This document shows, piece by piece, positions 35,301 through 45,394 of a DNA stretch of 64,000 nucleotides. The DNA is taken from assembly GCA_022605425.2 (NCBI GenBank), contig JAKIMF020000007.1, positions 682,001-746,000 of the forward strand, written 5' to 3'. The notes below the pieces were generated by a model that did not search any database, had not been told where the DNA came from, and was given only the letters and a program-made list of their open reading frames with translations. The first letter of the stretch is position 1. Each line of letters begins with the position of its first letter. Made by a program: the position numbers and the translations under genes. Origin of the DNA: Hamiltosporidium tvaerminnensis. Lineage: Eukaryota > Microsporidia > Dubosqiidae.

Positions 35301-36140
35301 ATAGCATACCTGCGCAGCTTGCATGATATACGCGGCTTCCGTAATTGACTCAGGTACATGAGCTCCTGCATATTCACCGACTACTCGATTAATGAGATCC
35401 AGAACTTTACTATCAACCAATTCATTTGGATGTTTTCTTGTTCGGACCACCACTTTTCCAATTTCCTTCATCGAGATTTCTTTGATTTTACTCAAGAATT
35501 TATCTCTCAGGTTTATGTACTCCGTGGTGTCGGTCAAGGTGCATGTATCAGCGAGACAAGTGGCGATTCTACGTCGCTCTCCATTCTCTTCTGATTTTAC
35601 TTCCTTTCCCATCTCACTTTGTGCCAATTTTTTTAACACTTCGAGAGTTTCAGTGCAGCCGAATTTCTCATTATAGTACCTGTGAAGCTCTGTCCAGCCA
35701 TTTCTTGGCATTGTTTCAAACCTTATCTGTACTGCAAAAAAAACAATTTGAGGCCATTCCTTCGGTTCGACTGTTACGAAATCGAATATCGCCTGCAATG
35801 CCATTAGCCTGTTACTTTCCGGAATAGCTAGAGTACGGGGCTTGTCATGTCGTATGACGGCTCGCACGCAGAGACTTCAACCAAAGAGGTAACTGTTGCA
35901 TTAGGCGAAGATAAGGTGTCAAGCCCACTATGAAACATTTTACTGCATGTTTGGCTTGGTGGTGGATGTTTTATTGTTGTGTAGGAGGAGGAAGGTAGGG
36001 AAATCGCCGGTGGATGTAGCTTACATTTTTGTACCTCACTATCACTCTTCTTCATCTCATCCGCGTCGTTTGCAGCCTTTTTTTGGTATTTTTCGATATT
36101 TCGCTGCTAACATTTTTCTTTCTAACCATAAAATTTAAAT
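32325..36140 (-). mobile_element. Near full-length R4/Dong-type non-LTR retrotransposon, ~3.8 kb
   Basis: The longest of the R4-like copies. The 3' tail is AGAATTTTATTAAATAAAT near 32330 and the 5' edge near 36140 is set by a sharp drop in G+C. A single ORF with the order RT, CCHC, restriction-like endonuclease is the R4 clade layout. G+C is clearly above the surrounding DNA, fitting a foreign origin. Target duplications were not resolved. Confidence 0.88.
32371..36055 (-). pseudogene. R4-type LINE ORF (reverse transcriptase + endonuclease), four lesions
   Basis: Reading from the ATG at 36055: an N-terminal ~280-residue region without a clear zinc finger; RT motifs YRPITCMSNLYK (~34590), DVKKAYDSIDH (motif A, ~34390), GILQGDSLSPLLF (motif B, ~34220), FIDDLKLLA (motif C, FIDD, ~34085) and VYKYLGII; CCHC CQHCGKSGKTVDHLATRC (~33210-33160); endonuclease RPDIFILD and IEVGI (~32960-32900). 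Lesions: a frameshift near 35850, an in-frame TAA at 35229-35231, a frameshift near 34500, and a TAA just after the LQIVET codons (32857-32859) where the 17-kb copy has GAA. The catalytic residues themselves look intact, so inactivation is recent or partly due to sequencing error. Confidence 0.9.
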
Positions 36141-39100
36141 AAATAAAGCAAAAAATTATTAAAAATAATCATTTTGTAATCCAATTTCTGTCTATCTGAT
36201 ATATTTGATTTAAATATAATAGAATAATATATTTTGATGTAACAAACGTCATTATGCAAAATAAATATGTTTTTTGATTGTATATATTCCTAGTGTTTCT
36301 ATTATCTTTCTTCATTGTTCTTTTTGTATTCTATGGCTATTTTTTTTAGATTTTTTAAAAAAATTTCATAATACATTTTACCATTAAAAAATCGATCTTT
36401 CGGTTCGAAATAAAGGCGAATTCTAAAAATTTAAATTTAAATTTATTATAAGTTTCTCGGATTTATATATTAGAAAGATGAATTTTTTTAAAAAGAATAA
36501 TTATCAAGTTTAATCTAAATTATAGCAAATCTTTTTTTTTATCATTATAGTTCTTTAAATTGAAAATTTAAAATTGTTTTAAGCATATTTTAAAATAAAA
36601 ATATAAAATTTTCTCCATCTTAAACTATAATGTTTAGATTGATCATTATTAATAATATATACGCAATTTTGTTAATTAAGCAGGATTATTTTGTTTAAAT
36701 TTCAATCGTGTTTTTATATAATACTAGAATTACTATTTTAAAAAAAGCTAAAAAAAATATTGAGATATGTTTTTGATACAAAGAACTAATGTTTTTTTTC
36801 CTATGTGAAGCCTTTTACCTCAATAGTCTACAAAAATATTTAAATAAGAAATTTATATTTTCTTTTGAGTTATTTTTATTAAGGAGCTTCTTAATTGGAC
36901 TAATGGATTCTTTATTAGAACAATTACTTTTGTATTCTAATATCGCCACATGTTTGTGTATCGCATCACGCTGTTCATATATAATAATTACAGAAACACA
37001 CAAAGGTTGCTTAAATTTGAATAAATTAGTAAGAAATCTGCCAAAATATATTTTATTGTTACATAATCCAGAGATTATGCTTTAATGTTACGATCGATGT
37101 AGTTAATTGAGCATAATCTAAAATTATAATGTGAAGCAACAAATGATAAATGTTATAGAAAATCTCAATTTCCCCGTCATATGAACGACGCAGTTATTTC
37201 CAAAAATTTCTTAATTATGAGTTTTGGAAAAACACAATCGATTCAGCAGTGCCTTAAAAAAATACTTCATATAACTTACCACGGTTAACATCACATTTTA
37301 CGTTTTATATCCTGCGAAGATAAATAACACGTAATAAACAAATAATTAAGAACAATATTGACTGAACAATACTCACAATAAAAAAACTGAATAAAATCCT
37401 AAACTTGTCGAAGCGCAGTATATTACAAGCGAAAATCCGAAAAAAATAGCCAGCGGAAATCTTACAAGCGCATTTGTCAATTCGCTACCAATGAATTAAA
37501 GTTATTAACTAAATCGTACCAGTATTTATTGACCAGGTAATAAAACAATATCCTAGTTTTTTTACACATTAAATTGTATAATTTTATCGGTAAAATTATA
37601 AATAGCACTCATAATAATCAAATTTTATAAAAAAAATACATTTAAAGCGGCGAATAATAAGACAGATATATTAAAACATAATTAAAGAAGTAAAACAGAT
37701 TACAGTAAAGTCAAACAAGCCAAATATCTAGCTTTTATATATTTTTCTTGGTCATATTGACGTGAAAACACTACACTAGCAAATAATTAAAAAATGTTAA
37801 AGGTTTAAGCAAAAAGAACAAAAATTAGTAAAAACCAGCCAATATTACCAACATTACGAGGCTTTTAAACATAATTACGCAATTCAGACGATGGATATGA
37901 GTATTTAATGTAAACAAATTCAGATAAATCTTGTTATTGCGGAAATAACCATGATATAATGACTGCTTTAGATTAATCTTTCACATTCTGGATATGAACA
38001 GAAAGTTTATATTTAAGGTACTGTTAAAAACCAAGCCACCAAAAGAACTGTGAACGTGGTTGGAATTCAAATTTTCTTTGAACATGCGCTAGGTATCAGA
38101 CAAATATACGATGAAAAAGTGTTTGTATAGGAATTAGCGAGAAATCTGTAAGATTATGTTATTTCTTTTATTACATAAAGACCAACATCTTCACATAATC
38201 AAAGAAATGTGAGGCTTACCAAAAAATTATATGCAAGCTTGCAATAGATCTGAGCATGCCTTGCAGCCGAAGCTAGCTCGATTTACCCGTGCATATCGGC
38301 TTTAACTACAATTAAATTAAATGGAACAATTTTGAAGCATAGATAGACATATTCTGAGGTCGTATAGCCCAAAATACGTCAATACGAAGCAGATGTAGAT
38401 TATGAAAAATATTCATTAACCCTGAAATAAAAAGAATATTCGAATAACACAGGTCAAAACATCGAGTTGTCATTATGATTATAATCTAGATATCGAGCAT
38501 ATATTATTTAGTAAAATCGATGTTCTAACCCCGGGTGTTTAAGTACTGAGATATGTAGTTGGCTCGTATGAAAACGGATGCTAGTGTATATTTCCTTCGT
38601 TTAAAATCAAATCCCGATGATGCGGGTTCACTTATGAGAGTGTTCGATACCAATAAAAACTAAAAAAGGGAAAATGTTGACTATTATCTAAAAAAATCTT
38701 TGGAAAGTCGTGCCCAAAGTGGTAGATATAGCTTTTTAATAGAATGCGACAGCAAACATATAATTGTTTGCAAAAATCGTATTAAAAAGTATGGTTATGA
38801 TAAATTTTCTCGTTTTGACAACAAAAGAAATATTAAAGGTTATTTATCAACATACAGCTTTTATATCTTAAGAGTATTTTTCATTTTTTTTTATATTGTA
38901 GCCTATTAAAGCTAGTATTTGTTTCATATATAATTCCTCAAATATAAAAATTAGAAAATTAAGAAAACATAGAAAGTTGAAAAATAAAATATAAAAGTTA
39001 TAAGCAAAGATTAGGAGTGATTAATGATATTTGGATGTGTAAAATTGATACACTATATCATCTTCAGGCTTTGTATAGAAATATCGTTTTCTATTTACGG

Positions 39101-39279
39101 AATGTGGTCCAAATTAATTGTTTCAAATAAAATTACATAGAATTATATGTAGCGCGACTAAAGCCTGAAAGAAAAAAAATAAAAAGTACACTTCTAGCAG
39201 CGCTGCGCGGAGGCCAACATCACATTAAAAAGCCTATAATATACTGATTGCATACTACTTCTGGGTTTTTTAGCTTGTT
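36141..39279. other. Gene-free stretch with possible faint gene remnants
   Basis: Over 3 kb with no intact gene. Plus-strand runs near 37430-37500 and 38060-38130 and a 69-codon frame at 38700-38909 look faintly protein-like but have no nameable motif and no CCC signal. Two GC-rich strings near 38530 (ACCCCGGGTG) and 38625 (CCCGATGATGCGGGTTCAC) stand out; neither folds into a tRNA by eye. Confidence 0.35.
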
Positions 39280-39480
39280 CCTTTTCCTACAAACGAAACA
39301 CAACCCACGAGTGAATCAAAGCTTCGCCAAGTTATAGGCGTTTATAAGGCATTTTTTTGATTAGTTAGGTTTTCAGCTCAAAGCAAACTTTATTTTTAAG
39401 GACAAAGAGTGCTCCGACCGAAGATCGAAACAATCCCTTTGGAAGTAAATTCAGATATTCTCGCCACTAGATTATTCGCG
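39280..39480 (-). repeat. tRNA-like short interspersed repeat, copy 2
   Basis: The second copy of the repeat at 1815-2020, about 201 bp, same orientation. On the minus strand the head (39480 to about 39411) reads CGCGAATAATCTAGTGGCG with a box-A-like TAATCTAGTGG and a TTTCGATCTTC box-B-like string at tRNA spacing. The body keeps CTAATCAAAA and TTGTGTTTCGTTTGTAGG. The two copies are diverged, so the family is old. Confidence 0.4.
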
Positions 39481-39679
39481 TAATCCAAAGTTTACCAAGG
39501 AAAAATGGAATCGCTACTGGCATATAGTATAGAATCTTAAACTATTCTTGTATGCCAGATAATTACTAAAGCATATACATAGAAACTGATTAGAGCCAAT
39601 TAATTGTTTAGATATTTATATTATTCACATAGCTCTCCCAAAAAATATAAAAATTTAATTTTTGCTTAACGTTTTAGTT

Positions 39680-40390
39680 GAAAGGAGGACAGCCATTTAA
39701 AATACTATCTGGTTTGCAATGATTATATGAAATTAGTGTGAAGACAATATTTTGATTTTTAGTAGGACTAAAACTCCACTTATTTTCCATTGATCATAGG
39801 AGTTTGTATAAAGAGGTTTACGAAATGGCAATCATTTTTCTAAAAATAAATTTTGTAGTTCTTTATGCAACTAGATAGCTGCCCAACTTTTATGTGATCA
39901 CACTGTAAAGCATGGAAATTCAACTTTTCTCACTCGGTTTAGAGGACTTGGCATCCAAAAGCTATATATACAAGTCCCTTTAAAGCCAGGAAAGTTAAGT
40001 AGCCGGATATACTTGTTGGTAGGACATTTCACTGACCAGGTTAATCACATGTAGGTCACTGAGATATATTTTAGCTGGAAGTTTTCAAATTTGGAAAGTG
40101 TAGAGTGAGTGGGAACGCAGCATGGTCCTGGGCCTATTGCGGGTTTCGATATACTATCACATTCGATGCAAAGACACTAACGAACACCGGGAAACCACCT
40201 CGTCCAATTGATTTGGTTCTACACCTCTTTTAGATGAAAGGCTAGGGGATTTAGGTATCGTAGGAATAGCGATGGTGTGCTAGAGGAGCAGTTATTTATG
40301 TTAAACCTAGAACTGCTTCAATGGCATGAAAACAATATAAAGGTTTCAACTGTTTTTAATGCGTTGGATAATTTTAAATAAATTTCTTAC
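39680..40390 (-). repeat. ~740-bp non-autonomous retroelement, copy E (old), ends beside CIA2
   Basis: Diverged copy in the orientation of copy D. Blocks include AGGAGGACAGCCA at 39684, TTTAAAGCCAGGAAAGTTAAGTAGCC near 39980, TTAACGAACACCGG-like text near 40178 and TTATTTATGTTAAACCTAGAACTG near 40310. Its outer end lies only about 40 bp before the CIA2 start codon, so it forms most of that gene's upstream region. Confidence 0.75.
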
Positions 40391-40418
40391 CATTTTTACA
40401 TTAAAGATTTTTTCCGAA

Positions 40419-40422
40419 CCCC
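40419..40422 (+). promoter_or_regulatory. CCC start signal of CIA2
   Basis: GAACCCCTTTAAATG: the run of C ends five bases before the ATG. Confidence 0.65.
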
Positions 40423-40427
40423 TTTAA

Positions 40428-40991
40428 ATGAACGAAAATCCAATCATACAAGATATAAATGAACCAAGAATAAAACTGGAACTCAAAAACAATAAACTAG
40501 TAAATATTACAGTAGCTACAATCTATGAACTGTTAAGAGATATAAAGGACCCGGAACATCCAAATACACTTGAAGATCTTGGAATAATAAATAAAAGCGG
40601 TATAAAAATTGGAGTAATAGAATCTTCAAATATAGGAGAAATAGAATCTTCGGTAGAAAAGCAAGATTTTTTATCAAACAATGATAAAAATGAAATGTTT
40701 TTATTTAAAAAGGGTGTCTCCATCACAGATTATGGACTACCGATCAATTATATTGATATAAGTTTTGTACCAACTATACCACATTGTTCTATGGCTGCTT
40801 TGATTGGATTAAGCATAAAAAGGCAGCTTATGAAATTCGTTGATGAGAAATATTGGATACGTGTTTACATAGCAGCCGAAACACATGTTAATGAATTGGC
40901 ATTAAATAAACAATTAAATGATAAGGATAGAGTTATGGCAGCATTTGAAAATGAAGCTATTGTTGATTTGATAGATTTATGTTTACCATAA
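40428..40991 (+). CDS. CIA2: CIA2/MIP18-family cytosolic Fe-S assembly factor
   Basis: A 187-residue protein of the MIP18 (DUF59) family, the CIA targeting-complex subunit that works with Cia1 and Met18/MMS19 to pass Fe-S clusters to cytosolic and nuclear apoproteins. Seen: ELLRDIKDPEHPNTLEDLGII at 34-54 with the conserved DPE at 41-43; a strand with SFVPTIPHCSMAALIGLSI (112-130) carrying the conserved reactive Cys120; a C-terminal block ETHVNELALNKQLNDKDRV (151-169) and an ENE helix. Residues about 57-105 are an Asn/Ser/Glu-rich insertion longer than usual. The start is fixed by the CCC box. Upstream is a decayed repeat; downstream, 613 bp away, is the ING gene. Confidence 0.93.
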   Translation: MNENPIIQDINEPRIKLELKNNKLVNITVATIYELLRDIKDPEHPNTLEDLGIINKSGIKIGVIESSNIGEIESSVEKQDFLSNNDKNEMFLFKKGVSITDYGLPINYIDISFVPTIPHCSMAALIGLSIKRQLMKFVDEKYWIRVYIAAETHVNELALNKQLNDKDRVMAAFENEAIVDLIDLCLP

Positions 40992-41604
40992 TTTGCGTAT
41001 TAAATTAATATTTTGCAAAATAAAGGTTTGGTATCGAGATCTAACGCTGACTAGACAAGAAAAGGGGGTAAAACTTGTCATACATGAAATAGAGATATAT
41101 GATATAATATTCCTTTACCACTGAGATAATCTATTGAGAAAGATAATTTAGCCCATGAACAACATAAGAAATGAATTTCATTGTATTGACTTAAAGTGTA
41201 AAACACGACTCAAATACAAAGATCGGATTAAAAAAACGCGAAAGAAGCAGAATAAAGAATACAAATCGAGTCAGAATAATTCATTATTAAACAATTTTAT
41301 AGCCGAAATAATTATTTCTTATTTTTAGTTCAAATTTTTACATTAGTTTTATTCTGTATCTGGTTATAGTTTTATAATTATATCATAGATTTCTTTAAAA
41401 AATCTGGTGTTAAAATCCATTTTGGAGATCTTAGATTTATATTTGAATTAGAGAGAGTATAAATTTTTTATAATATCTATAGAATAATAAAATGATCTGA
41501 AATTTTCTTTATCATATTAACGAAATTGGAATTCTTTTGATTTTCTTTACCCAAAAATATTTTTTCCAATTTTTTAATATTTTTATTTAATTTTACACCC
41601 ATAA
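40992..41604. other. Intergenic region between CIA2 and the ING-type gene
   Basis: AT-rich sequence without a frame of note. The last bases carry the CCC signal of the next gene. Confidence 0.5.
41598..41600 (+). promoter_or_regulatory. CCC start signal of the ING-type gene
   Basis: TTACACCCATAAATG: CCC four bases before the ATG at 41605. Confidence 0.65.
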
Positions 41605-42156
41605 ATGTCTAAGACGCCGTATGAAACATATGATAGTATTTTAACAGAAATACAATCATTTCCTTTAGACTTTCAACACCATTCCAAAAAAATAATAGAA
41701 ATAGAGAAAATTTGTTCAAAATTAAAATTAAAAATTTCAAAAAAAACAAAAATTCTATTAAAAAAACCAAATCCAATACTTCTGAAAAAAATAAAGAAAT
41801 ATACATTACGCATTGTAAAACTTATAGATAAACGTATTAAAATTACGAAAGAAATTAGTGAAATTACAAAAAAATACTTGAATATAATTGAGAATAAAAT
41901 GAGCACTAATGGTGTAGAAAATGATAATTTACCAACATTGCAACAAAATATTTCTTCTGTTATAAAAGCAGGTACGTTTCAGAATTCTGATAAAAATAAA
42001 AAAAAGAAGTATTGTACATGTAAAATGCCATCTTATGGTGATATGATATGTTGTGATTCTTTGGAATGTAAAATTAAATGGTTTCATTTCGAATGTGTTG
42101 GTATAGTAACTGCACCAAAATCAAAGTGGTATTGTAATGCATGTAAAGACAAATAA
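41605..42156 (+). CDS. ING-family PHD-finger protein
   Basis: A 183-residue protein of the ING/Yng family, subunits of histone acetyltransferase or deacetylase complexes (NuA4, NuA3, Rpd3) that read H3K4 methylation in the nucleus. Residues 1-100 are Lys-rich, predicted helical and match the ING N-terminal coiled-coil region in position. The C-terminal PHD finger has all eight ligands in C4HC3 order: C137, C139, C150, C155, H161, C164, C177, C180. Family residues SYGDM and WFHFECVG are present, with Tyr136, Met147 and Trp159 at methyl-lysine cage positions. The protein is shorter than most ING proteins, as usual in microsporidia. Whether it is Yng1-, Yng2- or Pho23-like cannot be told. Confidence 0.93.
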   Translation: MSKTPYETYDSILTEIQSFPLDFQHHSKKIIEIEKICSKLKLKISKKTKILLKKPNPILLKKIKKYTLRIVKLIDKRIKITKEISEITKKYLNIIENKMSTNGVENDNLPTLQQNISSVIKAGTFQNSDKNKKKKYCTCKMPSYGDMICCDSLECKIKWFHFECVGIVTAPKSKWYCNACKDK

Positions 42157-43090
42157 TTAAATTTTCTACTATAAACATACGAATCTTTATTTCGTTTCAA
42201 TATATTTAACATTTGAAGATTAGAATTGTTCTTAATAAAATCTTCTGATAGTATAAAACAAACAATTTTTGAATTTTTTTTCAATGAAATTTCATTATAT
42301 TTTAAACTTTCTCAAGTTTGAGACATTTCTTCTCCTTTTTTGAAAAATTTTTTAATTGGATAATAGATATTACGAGCTAATAACTCGATACGTCTATTAA
42401 ATCCTTTATTTTCTAAACATTTTTGGACCAAATTATAAACTATTTTCGTTTAATGGCCTCGAATATTTAGAAAACGCAAACATTTTTCGGAATTAATAGA
42501 ATTCGCATCGAAACACGCTTATATATTTTGATTTTCTACAAAAAAAAACTTTAAATTAAATTGCTGAAGATTAAATCTAGGTTTGTATGTGCTTTATTCC
42601 ACTTCCGTGTTGATTTTTATAAGCTTTATTTATTTTTACAAAAAAATGTTGTTCATAAAACTAGCTGTCTCCGTGAAAACAAAAATACTGTAAAAAGTGT
42701 CAAAATAATCTCTTATATCTCGATATTGTTGGTGTAATTTTTTTATTAAGACATTACTTGACAGACAAATCACTATAACTCAATAAAAAGTTTAATTTCA
42801 ATGATTCTTCTTTCCAGTTTGAAAACTGTCGAACTTCTGAGTACCAATTATTACATTATTTTCAGTATAATAATTTGGTTTGGTATTTATAGAAGTTACC
42901 GGCTTGATTGATTAATTAGACTCATATAAAGCAGACCAAGGCTCATGGTGATTCTTTAATCCCATCTCATCAAAATTAACCTTGAAAAGCCCCTTAAAAT
43001 AATGAATCATGGTAATTATATTGCTCTCAATTTATGAGCACCGAAGGTAAATGATTGAACACAGTTGTTCCAAGTAAGGTAAAAAAATTT
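42157..43090 (-). pseudogene. Decayed host-like gene, convergent with the ING-type gene
   Basis: Read on the minus strand in mostly one direction, this stretch gives long protein-like runs with a few stops and frame shifts. In order: MIHYFKGLFKVNFDEMGLK (~43010), NTKPNYYTENNVIIGTQKF (~42870), KLHQQYRDIRDYFDTFYSI (~42720), CLENKGFNRRIELLARNIYY (~42400), and KIVCFILSEDFIKNNSNLQM (~42230). Together they would form about 310 residues, mainly helical and Lys/Asn-rich. I do not recognise the family. It shows none of the transposase or RT motifs found elsewhere in the window, so a lost host gene is the best reading. Confidence 0.5.
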
Positions 43091-43199
43091 TGTTTGTTAC
43101 GAATTTACTGTTATGCTACATAAAAAAATAATAATATCAAAATTTTTAATACATTTTTTTTATCTATTTCTTGAAGTTTTTTTTGCTAATTATCCTTTC

Positions 43200-44900
43200 A
43201 AAGTATGGTTTACATGTTCGAAGTGATTTTGATTTTTTTGATTATGTTATATTTATGTATAAATTTGGTTCACAAGCCATCCAAGAACCTTAAAAGAATG
43301 GTTTGCAATATACGACGGTTATTTTATCTTGTTTCATACAAAACAAAAAATATTTCAAACAGGAATTTTAATCAATCTTTTATCTGATTGGGAAATCTCG
43401 TAAGCTATTTTTGAGTATTTGTAGTATATTTACTAGTGTGAATTTTGTTGTATATCAGCCATATTAGACGTTTTGATTTATTTATCTTAAAAGGTCTATA
43501 CAAAATTCATATAATGATTATCTATTTTTGGAATACTGTCAATTATACTGGCTAGGTTGTTTTTAAATCAAAATCTATTGTATGGAAACAACTTAAACAT
43601 ATGCAATTTGGTATACTTTGGATATTTCATAGTATTTCCGAAAGTCGATGCCATCCTTTTATTTAAGTTAATATTTACAAACGCATTCTTTTTTGTAATG
43701 ATATGTCAATTACGAGTGGTTGCAAAGCTAAAAATAACCGTAATGCATGTTTATATTCCTGAAGTAGATACAAGCCAACCAAGGGTGAAGCCTTTTGGTT
43801 TTACATTAAAACTTTCTTTTCTTCTTTTGTGTCTATACTGGGTAATGACTGATTCTTAAATGTGTACAAAACATTTTGTTAGGATAGATATTTCTTAAAA
43901 AAAAATAAAATAATTCAATGGAATAAATTTCTATTCTATCCAAAGCAAGATTCAAAAATATGTATCACCAAGAAAATGAAAGAAAACAGGTAAAAATAAA
44001 TAAAAGCCATACTTCCATTATTATATTGTTGTTGTTTTTCAAGCGACGGGTCTCACCCGGGATTCCGACATATTCTTTATTCTTTGTGGTTAAAAAATTC
44101 CTATTTCTATAATTTTTGTCTAATATATATTACTAGTGGTTAAGATCATGGCAACGAACTTTCATTTACATTCACAAGCAAAAAATGCCAAAAACAATCC
44201 CAAACTTCCTTATCTGTGGTATAGTTTCTTACTTTTTTCAATAAGAATTTCTTATTCTCATCTGGCTTGTTTCTCGTATATTTTTTTAGTCATTCATTTC
44301 TAAATTATTTCTCACTTTAAGCAATTTCCCAATAAAATTATGGCTTTTTTACCCTGCATATTTCGTGCTTATTTTATATTTACTTTTAATTTTTTAGAAC
44401 TTCGCTCGGTATTTTATGTTTAATATATTCACATCCTCCTGTTCTTACTCCTTCGCGTCTACTTTCTTGAAATTTATTCTTGTGAAGTGCTTTATTTGTC
44501 TACACTCTGTTTTTAACTGATATATTGTATGGTTATTTATTGTATAAATTCTTAGTCATTTGTGTGGAAATTTTTTACTTTAATCAAGTTTAAATTTACA
44601 CAAGATATTTAAGAAATAATTGTTTTGTGCAATTTTATCGAGAATTTAAATATATTACACAAAAGAATAATAGAAAGGCATCAATCTTATCATACAATTT
44701 TTTATGTAACTGTAAATTCTTAGAAAAAAATATTAACAAAGTGATTTATAAATTTTTTATAATAAAACGTTGGAAAATTTAAGGAAACAAATTGCTTATG
44801 TTATTTTTGATAAATAATACACATTAGAAGCCAATTTACGAATTTTATTTCACTTATTTTTTTAACCAATAGAATATTTTTTAATGTTTTATGTTCAGTT
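43200..44900. other. Gene-free stretch
   Basis: No intact gene. Frames of 60 and 100 codons at 43205 and 43557 are hydrophobic AT-rich runs without a start signal. A GC-rich patch GCGACGGGTCTCACCCGGGATTCC near 44043 contains GGGT...ACCC inverted strings; origin unknown. Confidence 0.4.
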
Positions 44901-44904
44901 CTAC

Positions 44905-45060
44905 TAACTATTATTGGTTGTGTAAGATTTATGAACAAATAGAAAGAGATATCTATCTTAATTTAAGCACTCATATTTGTGTCTTTAAGTGTCTTAAGCA
45001 ATAAAACATTTCGAGGTGAGTCTTCGTTGGGACATTACTGAATTATATTAATATTTTTAT
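44905..45060 (+). repeat. Dispersed repeat with CATTTCGAGGTGAGTC end, copy 2
   Basis: Matches 16829-16990 in inverted orientation, including TTTATGAACAAATAGAAAGA and AACATTTCGAGGTGAGTC. The two copies share order and spacing but not every base. No coding potential. Confidence 0.6.
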
Positions 45061-45394
45061 GGTGTAACAAAAAATCAAAAGAAAAGAAATGAAAATTCGA
45101 GGTTTTAAAAATATTTTTGCCTAAAATATGGCTTTAGGCTATTATTTATCAGTTAGAATATTTTTTAAATTTCGAATATTTAAATTCGAAGCGAAAAATA
45201 TCTTTTGATATGTCAATATAGAAAATTCTTCATATTAATGATACAAAAACAAATTTTACGAGAAGATAGGATATCAGATGTGATGTATGTAATTAAAGGG
45301 ATATAAAAGATATAATTAGGTCTATAAATAAAGTGTTTATATTTTCTAAAAAATCAAATATATTATATTTAGAGTATATTTATTCTACTATTAA

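Noticed and set aside
33971-36138. Plus-strand frames of 63-126 codons at 33971-36138
   Set aside because: They are antisense shadows of the R4 ORF, whose RT and endonuclease motifs are on the minus strand.
38520-38650. A tRNA gene near 38520-38650, from GTTCGATACC and CCCGGG strings
   Set aside because: No cloverleaf with paired acceptor and anticodon stems could be drawn.
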